This document shows positions 31,769-42,958 of a stretch of DNA of 64,000 bases, piece after piece (positions within the stretch are counted from its first letter, which is position 1; every line of letters starts with the position of its first letter). A program made the position numbers and the translations under genes. This DNA is from Fusarium oxysporum f. sp. lycopersici 4287 (Eukaryota; Ascomycota; Sordariomycetes; Hypocreales; Nectriaceae): positions 3,092,366 through 3,156,365 of the forward strand of contig NC_030994.1 in assembly GCF_000149955.1 (NCBI RefSeq), given 5' to 3'. A model generated the notes under the pieces. It made no database searches. It was not told the DNA's origin and worked only from the letters and a program-made list of their open reading frames with translations.

Positions 31769-32080
31769 CTAGTTTGCGGATTGCAACTGACTGCTAAGCC
31801 TTGTCTCCTTCCTCTTCAGGTTGTCCAAGTCCTGCTCGCGTCGGTCTTGCTTACGGTATAGACCCGCTAATTGTATACAAATCTCGTGACATTGCTGTTG
31901 AGCCACAACCTTTTCGTCTTTCCCAAAGTTCCCACTTACTATCGACTCGGCAGCCATCTTTCTCGCCAGGACCTCTTGTATTTCCCAACTCGCGTCCTTT
32001 ATATCGGTTGCTACCCTGTCTATCTCGCCTCTGACGTTAACGAGCTCTATCGCGATCTCTGTCTTAGTTCGAAGCGGCAT
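31769..32080 (-). CDS. Coiled-coil microprotein, tandem paralogue 2
   Basis: A single exon of 103 residues begins MPLRTKTEIAIELVNVRGEI. It has two charged helices around a glycine break (SGNFGKDEK) and ends LSSQLQSAN. Length, order of elements, the EIQ..., ES(V/I)..G..., C.....L..L..+Q..R.Q(E/D)L positions and the C-terminal SA(S/N) correspond to the protein at 30473-30778. A TATAAAAG box at 32166-32173 sits about 90 bp upstream. Function unknown; both genes are on the same strand and are probably transcribed separately. Confidence 0.6.
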   Translation of the reverse strand: MPLRTKTEIAIELVNVRGEIDRVATDIKDASWEIQEVLARKMAAESIVSGNFGKDEKVVAQQQCHEICIQLAGLYRKQDRREQDLDNLKRKETRLSSQLQSAN

Positions 32081-33814
32081 GTTGGTATGGGTATATTGGC
32101 AAGTATTGGGGGTATTGTTGAATATCTTGGTTTGGGGAGCAGCCTGTAGTGCGTACCTGGACCAGCTTTTATAGGCTGCTTGGCTTGCGTTTTACTGGTT
32201 CACGTGGTCGACTCGAACGTGACTTTTGCTGTTACTCTCTGTCTATCGACATGAGGAAGTTTGGATTCACAGTCACGACAATCCTCGGAGAGTGAACATG
32301 ACTGGACTGTTGTGCCATTCATTACTGTTAAATGTCATGAATAAGTGACCCGCAACTTGTAACCATCGTAAATGGCTCACAGACTCCTCAGCAAAGTAGC
32401 GGCGCGAAGTGTCACTATTACTACCACATTGCCATTGTTAGTGACGCAGGCAGAAGACATTAGATCATACCGACCGACGGCTTTCAGCATATCCTGTAGA
32501 GATATCCACGTACCTGCTCTCATTCATACAACGCCGATTAATGACGAATACAGTCTGAGAGACCTAGGTAGTTTCTCTTATTCTATGGCATGGCAAGAAC
32601 ATCAAGGCAGCCTCACATGTTCAACGGTATTAGAGCATCAGACCCCATGGCAAAACAACGATTACATTGTGCCTCGACGGGACCATCGTTAATGAAGCCT
32701 CCAAACACGCGTTTTAGGGGCAGAGATATCAAGATTCGACAACCAGCTAGTTGAAAAGGCTGTTCCACGCGCAATTGCATCTAGTCCGCTATCGCTGCTA
32801 GTAAATCTCTAAGTTAAGGACCTATAAACGCCGGACAGTAAGTAAGTGACGCAAGGTAAGTTTGCATACAACGTGATGATTATCACTTTTAATATTTCTC
32901 TAGTCGTTGATAACTTGTGCACAGCTCTGACTTCCTGGCTTGAATAAGAGACATTTCAGGAAACTCTACCTGTTCATTAGTGCACCACTTACCTATCTTG
33001 AGCTTCGAGCAGATACATTCAGATCAGCTTGATGGCGTCAGGAGTCAAAGTCAAGCCCGTTGACGGCATCTTGACAGGCTGCAAAGTCGAAGCTGGAGAA
33101 ACTGTAATCAGAGAATTGTAGACTCGGAGGTTCTATGCTTCGCACTATCCGAAAAGCTTCTTTCAAAATCGGCAATCCCTTTAACACAGTCAGCAGCCAT
33201 CATTCCAACCCATAAACGTTGCCATTACTAGTAACTCTAGCTTGAAGCTAGTCAAGCCGTGACATCATGGTCTATGCTTAGTGAGGTCCGTGATTTGCCA
33301 GATGCTAATTATAGAGGGTCCACTTCGTATGCTGCGCGGTAGATCGGCACTTTGAGGCTTGGAATCACGAGAATCAGCGCCACTAGTTCAGTTTTTAGCT
33401 GGGGACCCTTTTCATCAACGTTGCATTTTCGATCTGAGTTTCCTCTGCTGGTCATGTCTTACGTTAGTATTGAGCGGCAGTTAGTGTCGCGGGAAGGAGA
33501 ACCTATTGTTTTAGCGGCTTAAAGTTCGTAATTTCTCCTATGGTGACGCTGGCAGGGATGGTGTAATGTTTGTTATGCAACCGGGGACAGCGAGGACCAT
33601 TGATGCTAGATCCGCAACGTAGTTTTTACTTTAGCTCATGTCGTATTGGGCTTGAATGTCAGTTCGTAACATGTCGATCTGTGGATCATGCGAGTGCGAG
33701 GGTGGCCACGGCAGTTGATATATTTAATAACATTTAATATCTGCTCCATCCCCTTTGTTTCATCTCATTCCATTCATCCTTCCATCACTCTTCTATACCC
33801 CCAATTAATTCACG
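32081..33814. other. Long intergenic region, no supported gene
   Basis: About 1.7 kb. An ATG-initiated 106-codon frame at 32372-32692 shows no domain or codon pattern that convinces. A TATATTTAATA tract near 33717-33727 is a likely TATA element for the downstream FAD oxidase. Confidence 0.4.
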
Positions 33815-35353
33815 ATGCATCTGAATACGCTACAATATTTGGTCATCGGCCTCGTGGCCAATGCTTCAAAGTCGTTAGCTGTGCCGACGAAACGAGAAGC
33901 TGTGAACAGCTGTCTTGTCCAAGCCAAAGTTCCAATTGATAGCAAAGGCACTCCAACATGGACCGAAGACGGCACCGCCTACAATCTGCGCCTTCAATTT
34001 GAACCCGTCGCCATCGCAGTCCCTACAACAGTCGCTCAAATCTCCGCCGCTGTCGCTTGCGGCTCAAAACACGGCGTCGCAGTCAATGCCAAGAGCGGTG
34101 GCCACAGTTATACATCCCTTGGTTTCGGTGGAGAAGACGGCCATCTCATGATTGAGCTGGATCGCTTATATAGCGTCAAGCTTGCCAAGGATGGAACCGC
34201 AAAGATTCAACCTGGCGCTAGACTTGGCCACGTCGCTACTGAGCTTTGGAACCAGGGAAAGCGTGCTCTTTCTCATGGAACTTGTCCTGGTGTTGGTATC
34301 GGTGGTCACGCCCTGCACGGCGGCTACGGAATGGTCGCGCGCAAGTACGGTCTCACGCTGGACTTGATGAAGGGCGCTACTGTTGTTCTCCCCACCGGAA
34401 AAGTGGTTCACTGCTCCAAGGCCGAGAACTCCGATCTTTTCTGGGCCATTCGCGGCGCTGGTGCTTCATTCGGTGTCGTCGCTGAGCTCGAGTTCGACAC
34501 CTTCGCTGCTCCTGAACAAATCACATACTTCGATATTGGTGGTCTTAACTGGAATCAGCAAACCGCTCCTCAGAATTTGCTGGACTTTCAGGAGTTTGGA
34601 AAGACTATGCCTGCGGAAATCACTATGCAGATGTTTATCTCCAAGAGCGGATACAGTGTTGACGGTGCTTTTGTTGGTACGGAAGCTGAGCTCAAGAAGG
34701 CTCTTCAGCCTCTGCTTACCAAGTTCAATGTTCAAGTCAGTGCGACGACTGTCGATTGGATTCAACTGGTTACTCACTTTGCTGGTGCCAATGTCGATGT
34801 CAACCCTACTAGTGCTTCATACGATGCAGTAAGTCTATCTCCTTTCACATAATGGTGATTCTTCGCTAACAATTGGCAGCATGACAACTTCTATGCTAGC
34901 AGTCTTCAAGCACCTGAGCTCACTCTCGCTCAATTCAAATCCTTCGTCGACTACATCTCCACCACCGGCCAAAGCAGCAGTCACTCATGGTGGTTGCAGA
35001 TGGACATCTCTGGAGGCAAATACTCCGCGATTTCCAAACACAAGCCCACCGACACAGCTTACGTTCATCGCGACGCCCTTCTCCTCTTCCAGTTCTACGA
35101 CAGTGTTGCTCAGAACCAGAAGTACCCCTCTGATGGTTTCAACCTGATCACGGGTCTGCGACAGAGTATCTCCAATACCCTGGAGGCGGGTACTTGGGGT
35201 ATGTATGTCAATTACCCTGACTCGCAGCTCAAGGGCGACAGAGCTACGGAGATGTACTGGGGAAGCAACCTGCCCAAGTTGGAGTCGATCAAGGCGAAGT
35301 ACGATCCCAAGAACATCTTCCGCAACCCTCAGTCCATCAAGCCCAAGGCTTAA
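33815..35353 (+). CDS. Secreted FAD-linked oligosaccharide oxidase (AA7/BBE type)
   Basis: Two exons, 33815-34828 and 34880-35353, with a 51-bp intron (GTAAGT, GCTAAC, GGCAG), give 495 residues. The N-terminus is a probable signal peptide ending near SLAVP. The PCMH FAD-binding domain contains SGGHSY, whose histidine (about residue 97) and the cysteine of GTCPGVGIGGH (about 157) match the two residues that bind FAD covalently in glucooligosaccharide oxidase. The C-terminal berberine-bridge segment is intact (NYPD, YWGSNLPKLESIKAKYDPKNIF). It probably oxidises the reducing end of cell-wall oligosaccharides and releases hydrogen peroxide outside the cell. Confidence 0.9.
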
Positions 35354-36091
35354 AATAATTTGTATAAAGAGTTGTAGATTTCCTGTTGTACATAGACTTG
35401 TTATTTAGCGGGTTTTATCGGTTTAATATTATAGATTTGTTATTCATGCAAGACAAGTCCCGGGTAGCCTTTATTTTCATCAGTTTTTCTCATCGACCTT
35501 TAACCAACTCGGCCAAGCAATACACCCGCGCTTCTAATGCAATAGATTACTTCGCTGAGTAGAGTTTTTTCTTAGGTTTCAGCTTGTAGCATAACACTTT
35601 TCAAGTGAATCTCCTTTCGCGACTACAAAACCAACATATTCAACGGAGATGTACTCCGTGGTTAGACGTTGACTCCAGCGGACTATTAGAGTGTAACTGA
35701 ATCTCTCTTTAAAGGTGAGATTTGGATAAGATATAATTGAAATTGCCTTTCAACTTCCCCTTCTGAGTTGAGGCATAAATAAACATCAATCTGTAACAAC
35801 AACGTTGATAGAACCAACAGTGTTGGTTGTCACAGCTCTAACGCATTTTGAGTTAGTTCCCCTCTGAAGTGGCTGATATAATTGGTTCAGCTGTCAACTC
35901 ACCGTATGATTTGCCCACCGGCTGCCTAACTGTGCCCGAAATAACGGGTCCGGCTTTAATGCCAGCGAACCAACAACCTCGCTACGAATTACTTAAAAAG
36001 TCTTCCCCTTTTCCATGGTCACCTCACTCAACGACATCTATTTTTATCACCAATTCAGTACAATAAAGCAAACCATCACCATATCGCAACA
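35354..36091. other. Intergenic region, no supported gene
   Basis: Contains the 3' flank of the oxidase and the promoter of the next gene. A small open frame at 35869-36066 is unsupported. Confidence 0.45.
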
Positions 36092-38056
36092 ATGTCGGGT
36101 CTAGGCGACCGGATGTTACAGCTAGACATGGCTCTGACCCAGAATGGGACACCAGCCACGCCTCATCTCCGTCAAGCGCGGATCAAACGAAAAAACAGCC
36201 CTACAGACATCAGCCATTTAGTTTTCGGTCCGCAACCTGGGAAGAAGCATCAATTGTGGATCACAGACCGTATCATGGATCCTCAAACAATTCCTCACTT
36301 CTTTGAATTTCTCATGAACGGAGAACTTCCTGGCGATCGAAAAACGTCTCGCCCATTGCTTACGGTCGAGGAGGTCAAAAACTTGACTAGACCAGCTTCG
36401 GAATGGGCGCCTGCTCCACTTAATCGACAAGCGAGATCGACTGGGGAATGGATAGGTATTCGAATTGGTTCTTATGAAGACAGTTCCAGACTCTGGCCGA
36501 TTGCCAAAGAACTTCATGCTATGAAGTCGAGGCTTTGGGAAGGGGTGCCACCGATATCTGAGAGACGATGGCAAGAGTTGGGGCTAGATCATCCGGACAG
36601 ATTCCCCGAAGCCTGTAGTTACTTCGTTGCGGTCATCAATGTCTTTATCTACCTGAACACAAAGCGCACCAAGGCGGCTTTGCGAAAGACTTATAACTTG
36701 ATATGGGACCATCTCAAGGTGTTTGAGCAGGCGATAAATGCAAAGAGGAAAGCGGAAGTGGATGACGGCGTGTATGAATATGTATCAGTCACTGGTCTCT
36801 GGTATGAGTTCATCAGAGCCCAATACGACTCCATCTGTGAGAATGCGCACCACTGGATCATCGAGCACATTGATCGCATACGAGAGTCAATTGTGCAAGA
36901 GCTCGCGCTGCATCAACCCGATCACCCGGATCATTACAGCGATAAACAATGGGAACTGACAAACAAGCTCCACGACCTTGCCGAAAACACCTCTCAGGCT
37001 GATTACACCATAATGATGCCCACGGATGGATACAAAGGCGATAGTCTTCCAGTGAAAGAGGACGATCGACTCACAGAAGCCCATGGAGGTGGCTTCCGCA
37101 CAGAAACGATCAGCTGGTCTGCGAATCTAGCATGGCGAGCGTCTGACTACACCAAACGTGTCAGATATCTCGACCGGAAGGAGATGTACAGTCATTTCGA
37201 GCATGAGGACTTTAGACAGCTTCGAAGCTCCGTTGGCGTCACTGACCCAGCGTGTATGGTTATCTCGGCGATTAGTCAGATTGACGCACAGGCTATGGCT
37301 AGGGAAGAACTACGAGGTCTTCCAAACCATCCAGACTTTGTGCCATGGATTGAGTATGCTCGACGAAAATCGAACAAACGTTTGGGCTTTGTGGCGTATA
37401 GGCTGTGTCATGGATATAGTCCTGAGAAGTGGGATTTGTTCAAGGCAAAGCTTGAGGCTGATATTTCGGACTGGGGACGAGGGACGGTTGGCATCAATGA
37501 TATAAGAAAAGCGTGCAAGATACAATGGATTGATGGTAAGGAGAAGGATATTCTAGACGATGATATTGACGCTGCCAAGAAGTAAGTTCAATGATGTGAA
37601 GACAATGAAAAAGGCTAAAAGTTATGCAGGCATTTCGAAACCATTTCAGATCAGGCGGTACACGAGAGAGTATTCCTCGTCATCGATGAAGCAACGATGA
37701 AATCATACCTCGAACCAGAACCCGGTAAAGAGAAATTCGTTGTCGCTATTGACGCGAAGTACAAACCAGCCGACGAAGAAAACGTTGAATCGCCAGCCTA
37801 CAAGGGAACTTTGCGCATACAAGGCAGTCTCTTATGGGATGAGCTGGGCGCACTGTTGATTATGCAAAGCGCCTTTCTTGAGAATCTATGGCCGATGGCG
37901 ATGCATGATGCTGAGGGTATCTATCGCGGTATCAGGGTTACATCCGTGCTCAAGTTCTCATCTTATCAAGAGAATCTGAACTGGAGGCTTGCAAGTGAGA
38001 TAGTTCCCAAGTTGGTAGCTTTCAGGAGGAGACTTGACTTCAGGTCGAGGAGGTAG
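36092..38056 (+). CDS. Conserved-looking protein of unknown function, 638 aa
   Basis: Two exons, 36092-37581 and 37630-38056, with a 48-bp intron (GTAAGT, GCTAAA, TGCAG). The protein is soluble, with no signal peptide, membrane helix or domain I recognise. Landmarks are WAPAPLNRQARSTGEWIGIRI near residue 115, a helical middle, and a C-terminal part with alternating charge and hydrophobicity (FVVAIDAKYKPADEE, LLWDELGALLIMQSAFLENL). Exon 2 restores a long uninterrupted frame, which supports the intron. Any role is unassigned. It ends 48 bp from the convergent zinc-rich microprotein gene. Confidence 0.72.
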
Positions 38057-38104
38057 AATGGTGGAAATAAATAGCTAATGATTGAGTTGTCACTCCCCTA
38101 GCTA

Positions 38105-38554
38105 CTAATGCTTGCCAGCTCTTTTGGCGTCCATCCGAGCTTTGGTGATCATCTTCTTCCAACCAAAACACTGATTGCACGCTACACTTTCCGGTTAGAA
38201 TTCCATTTTTCCGCGGGAAATGGCCGTGACTTGCTAGCGTTGTCATGTTTCTTGCACATATAAACGCCATCGTCGTTGATGGAGGCATGTGGGCTTTCGA
38301 TTGCATCGCGCTCCACAGAGTCAAACTACATCGCGAGTAAGGAGTGTAAATAAATAATTTTGCTTTTAGGGAAAAAAAGAAGGTCAACGTACTCCGTAGA
38401 AAGCGTCGTTCTCCTCACGTAAGTCGACACTGCAATCTTCACACTATGGACAATATGTTAGTTATGTATAGGTCTGGACAAGAGATGGCATACTGACAAT
38501 TTCTGCGAGATGTTCTTGGCAGAACACTGCGTCGTTGATCTCAACAGTGGCCAT
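38105..38554 (-). CDS. Cys/His-rich microprotein (94 aa, four exons)
   Basis: Four short exons (complement 38554-38498, 38443-38393, 38325-38231, 38186-38105) are split by introns of 54, 67 and 44 bp, so no single long frame shows it. The joined chain of 94 residues has CQEH, ICEDC, MCKKHDN and CNQCFGWKK, two Cys/His pairs plus two CxxC knuckles, as in small zinc-binding proteins. A basic tail (KARMDAKRAGKH) follows. A TTTATAAG element lies about 88 bp upstream of the ATG. Two donors (GTCAGT, GTCACG) are weak, but frame, zinc pattern and end all agree. Role unknown; nucleic-acid or protein binding is plausible. Confidence 0.65.
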
Positions 38555-40224
38555 AGTTGGATTTGATGTATAATTGAAAGATCGAGTATAGTATAAGGCT
38601 TGATGAATTGAAGCTTTTGGAATGGTGAAAAGTTCTTGTCTTATAAAGTGAGGCATTTTGGAGTCACGTCAGTGGCGGGCGAGATCTGCGAGACGCTACT
38701 GCAGTGCAGTGCTTGGACCACAGCTGAAAGATTGCTTGGCCCAATAGTGAGGTCTGGAGCTAAGAGTCAATTGGATGTGATCGACGTTAGAATTCTCGTA
38801 GCGATGCTGTTGGTTGGATGCACAAGCTTGTCAACTAAAATCCTTGAACCCAGCTGGCCAAAATGAGACATTCTTTCCCTTTTATGAAATTGAGGGCCAA
38901 GTTTCTGGTTTCGCCCGTAAGTGACATCATCCAGTCCATCATCGATGGAATAATTTCTGGCACACCTCGGTTTTGAGGCCCTCGAGATAATGGAATATAT
39001 CATAGACAGGCATGTCGATGTCGCTGGCGGCCTGGCCGCGGCTCAACTACAAGTCCGTTCACCAAAGACGTCCTGCTTCGCCTCGCAAAATTCAAACTCC
39101 AAGACGGGGACTTGGAAAGTGCAAAAGAAACTCTACAAGTGTTGGGATAAAACAGAAAGTGGTTGCGGAGAAGCATTATAGGACACATGCGCAGTGCCCA
39201 ATGACATATCAGTGAGTTTCAAAGCAAATGAGCCCTGGTCGCAGCGCTCTTCTCGAACGTATGCCTGGTTGTCATATATATCACAGCTTCAGAGATTGTA
39301 TAGCGGCATTGGTGTTCTCAGGGTGGCTGGCGAACATGAACGAGACCACCGTAGTAATAGGTATAAGATGAAACTACTCTTTATGACGTATACTCAACGA
39401 TAGAATTATCAGTTCCCAAGAATCGGGAGGGGATTTCAAGGAAGATACCACTTTCTAGTTCTGTTCTACCCAGACGGCCGACTTATCATCTCGATAAGCT
39501 CGCCAACGCCGAGACCGCGGATGATAAGAGCCTCACCAAGCCTTCCCATTGTTGAATTGGGGTTCTTCGCTGTCATGTAAGTTGCCACGTCTATCAAACG
39601 CCATTACTGCGCCGCAGTGCCGCTCGCCAATCTTGACCCACGCGGTCAAATCGCGAGTCTAATCACGCAGATAAGTGAATCCTATCAACATGTCACATAT
39701 GATGGGAAATGAGGAATTCAAGGCTACTAGCATTGAATATGTAATACAACAGCAGTTTGTGTTGCTTATCTTGGTCCATTTTATTTGAAATGGATGGCGC
39801 TGTTTCCTCGTTGCATTGCAAACGGCTGCTTGTATCAATACAACCCAAGCATCCGTGTGCTTTGGGCGGCACTAACTACCTGGTCAAACGGTAGCCGCCC
39901 TTGTAGGTGTTCTCCTCTTTCTATTATTTTTTCTTTCTTTCCTCATCATCCCTATGTCTTTCAGGTAATAAACATCGAGTTTTGACCGCCAGGCCAGCGC
40001 AAAAGCAAAAGTCTCGAGAGTGTTTAGGTGAATTATCCAATCCTGGAAGATACTTGAAGGTTGAATTCCACCAGTTTTGTAAGTAAAGGCAAGGCTTGAA
40101 AGCGACGTTGCATATTCTCGAGACCTATTGAAGCAATGCAAATGATGACATAGGTATGTTGATGTCTTTGCATATGGCCTTCCTTCACTGATCCATTCCC
40201 AGGCATTAATCTATGCAAAGTCCC
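38555..40224. other. Long intergenic region, one possible exon fragment
   Basis: About 1.7 kb without a supported gene. A 30-codon stretch near 39055-39145 reads FTKDVLLRLAKFKLQDGDLE on the plus strand and looks protein-like (amphipathic helices), but it is flanked by stops and no splice partners were found. It may be a decayed exon. Confidence 0.35.
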
Positions 40225-41607
40225 CTAAGTAATTACTGCAACCCATTCATCATTAACTGCGGAAAAGGTGTCAGTTTCGGGTGTCAGAGTCAGCTTCCTA
40301 CAGCCTCTTTTGAGAGAAACGTGGCTAAACCGATCCTCAATCCACGAAAGGAAATATTGCTGTGAAGCAGGGAGAACAGCACCGTGACCAAGACCGGGAT
40401 ATAGCCTATACTCAGCTGTCGTCGAGCCAGCGAACTCTTTGCATGTATCGTTAAAAGCCTCCTCAGATGTGTCAGGGTAGACTAAGGTATCTTCGGCGCC
40501 CTGGATCACAAGCAAGGGAGCTGCTAATTTATGAGGCCTTGCACCATTATATAGTGTCTCCCATTTGATGAAATCGGGGTGTTGAATCCAGCTGACATTC
40601 TTGTAAAGTTGGCTGACAGTTAGGTTGCTGTAGAGGGAAGCTGCAGTGTAGAAACATCCTTGGTTGACAAGAGGCATCCGGGCAAGAACAATATCGGAAG
40701 CATAGTCCTCGACCTTAATAGATGGGTAGATGGTTGAAACTGACTGTAGAAGGAGGGCAGAGAGAAAGTCTCCAGCGGGTCCGTCTCCAGCACGGCGGAT
40801 CATTTCAGTAATAATCTTGCTTGGGACAAGGCCAGGAGAAAGAGCAACGGCGCCGATAAAGCCACCTATGGCCTTCTCAGGCTTTGCCTCTCGCTCACTG
40901 GTGCGCCAAGAAGACATTCCACCTTCGCTGTGGCCTATGACAACCCACTCCTTTGTAATCTTGCTGCCTAGAGCCTTTCGTACAGCCTGGACGCTTGAGC
41001 TGGCATCTGCTGCATGGAGAATACCAGCCTCGTACATAAAGCCTTGAGCCTCGCTTCCCTGGCCTGCATAGTCGGGGGCAATAACGATGTAACCTGCAAG
41101 AGCTAGAGCAAACGGAGCTGACCACCCATAGAGTAGTGCGCGATGGTTTGATGGTGAACACTGTCGGGTTCCGCCAGCTGTCCCGTGCGTCCAAACAACA
41201 GTACGGAATGGCTTATCCTTGCCCAGGGGGTTAGAGTATGGAGTAAGCACAATACCTGTAGCTGGAAGGGGCTGCTTCCCTGTAACATCCTCAGACATGT
41301 AAAAGAAACGGGTTAATGATATGCCAGCAGGGACAGTCCATCGCCGATAAGCCTGGTCAGATGGAACCTTTTCCCATTTTATTAAGTCTCCAGTCGAATA
41401 CTTTGACATATTTGAGGGGCTCGAATAGAAGGGATCAGTGGTGATATCTTGGTTAACCCAGCGTTCTGCTTCCATAGCTAGCACTTGTCGGTAGGCGAAT
41501 TGACAAGCGGCATCGCATCGATTTGGCTCATGAGCATAGGGGAGAGGGTTTTGAGACGCTGCGAGAGCGCTTGCAATTAATATAATAGGAAGGAGTTTGG
41601 GTAACAT
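40225..41607 (-). CDS. Secretory lipase-family alpha/beta hydrolase
   Basis: A single exon of 460 residues opens with a signal peptide (MLPKLLPIILIASALAA). The nucleophile elbow is GHSEGG near residue 224, the acid lies in QGAEDTLV, and the histidine in LGHGAV, in the correct order. Two N-terminal cysteines (CDAAC) and several N-glycosylation sequons (NMS, NLT, NVS) fit an extracellular enzyme. The order of motifs matches the fungal secretory lipase family (LIP, PF03583), which hydrolyses triglycerides or short esters. The lid sequence is unremarkable. Confidence 0.85.
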   Translation of the reverse strand: MLPKLLPIILIASALAASQNPLPYAHEPNRCDAACQFAYRQVLAMEAERWVNQDITTDPFYSSPSNMSKYSTGDLIKWEKVPSDQAYRRWTVPAGISLTRFFYMSEDVTGKQPLPATGIVLTPYSNPLGKDKPFRTVVWTHGTAGGTRQCSPSNHRALLYGWSAPFALALAGYIVIAPDYAGQGSEAQGFMYEAGILHAADASSSVQAVRKALGSKITKEWVVIGHSEGGMSSWRTSEREAKPEKAIGGFIGAVALSPGLVPSKIITEMIRRAGDGPAGDFLSALLLQSVSTIYPSIKVEDYASDIVLARMPLVNQGCFYTAASLYSNLTVSQLYKNVSWIQHPDFIKWETLYNGARPHKLAAPLLVIQGAEDTLVYPDTSEEAFNDTCKEFAGSTTAEYRLYPGLGHGAVLPASQQYFLSWIEDRFSHVSLKRGCRKLTLTPETDTFSAVNDEWVAVIT

Positions 41608-42958
41608 AGTGCTGAGATATTAGATAATTAGTGGGAGGCCCAGGAACACAGGGACATTTGATGTATATTCAGGATCCACAATGCACTATGAATTTGCCCT
41701 CTGGCAACAGGATTATTGCAGGGAAGTGTTGAATTTATAAATGCTGTCCGCACTAGAAACATCCCTCAGCGTTGTGTGAAAGCCTCGGAATACGGTAAGA
41801 ATGTAACAATATTAGTGTTTGGTTATAATAAGCCACAACATTCCTTTGTCTACCACGTGAAGGATTAAAAGTAATGCAATTTAGTTTTACTACTTGGAGA
41901 TCTCTCTGAGCTCTAGGCCATATAAATACTTAATTTATTGAAGAAATAATTAGCTCAGCGTTAAAGTATATAAACTAATTAAATTTTCAAGCTGGTTTAG
42001 TAGAGTCAAAACATAATTCTATTCTATGCTATATTCTAAGGAAATACAGAAGCAAAAGAATTATCAACTAAGAGCTAAAGCTTATTAGGTGCCTTATTCC
42101 GAAGCAGTAAAGATTTAGCTCTAATATGTTTCTGCCAAATAAGGATGTCTTGAAATCACCTTGAGGCATTTTCTAGTAGTATCTGGTGATATTCCTCATT
42201 GGTGGCCCCGCGTTGACAAGCCTGGAAATAAGCAAGTGGCGTATAAACCGCTACCTCGCCTGGAATGTTGGCAAACTCAATCCCTAACACGTTCTCGACC
42301 GTTCTCACAACAGAGGAAACAGACCATCACATTATAGCTGAGCGTAAGCGAGGTATTCAGCTTATCTTTTATCAAGGGGCTGAATAATACGAGAATCAAG
42401 AGACTGTCGCTGGACGGCAATGTCATAAGGGTATTGAAAAGCCAATCAGAATAGTACCTTGCTCGAAGATGATGAGAAATATAAAACTTTTTTAGATTGA
42501 ACAGACGAACTAGTAGCATACGAAGTGACTAAAAAAGCCACTGCTGTTACCGATGCCCATATTTGCTCCCGTAGCGACACATTTAGTTCTCTGCCACATT
42601 GATACGTAAGTACTAAGTTCTCTGTGGTGATATAAGCACTCAGCCACAAGTCTCAACTGCAAATAACACATCTGGCTCACAACTTAGACATTATATGCAA
42701 GTACAACGGCACCACGATGCAAAAAAGCGGCTACGAGCAGATTATGGCCCACGGGTCAGATGACAATACGCAGATAACATAACCTCGGAACTGGAGCTCA
42801 ACCGTGGCCGCGTTTGCCGAGTTCCTTCAACACTTGGGTATTCTCTTCTTCAATTCTTTTGGTGCACCAGATATCGTATATTTCTCACTGACACTAAGAG
42901 CTCCCCTGAGATCCGCCTGAAAGATATTATTCGATCTGATTTAAGTCTGTCTCATTGT
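41608..42958. other. AT-rich intergenic region
   Basis: About 1.35 kb, notably AT-rich between 41930 and 42120. Frames at 42277-42649 have no support. It probably includes the lipase promoter and the 3' flank of the HET pseudogene. Confidence 0.45.

Noticed and set aside
32372..32692. 106-codon plus-strand frame
   Set aside because: No domain, no TATA box at a sensible distance and an unconvincing composition.
39012..39215. Overlapping frames around a helix-like 30-residue stretch
   Set aside because: Flanked by stops in that frame; competing frames over the same bases are equally open, so coding could not be claimed.
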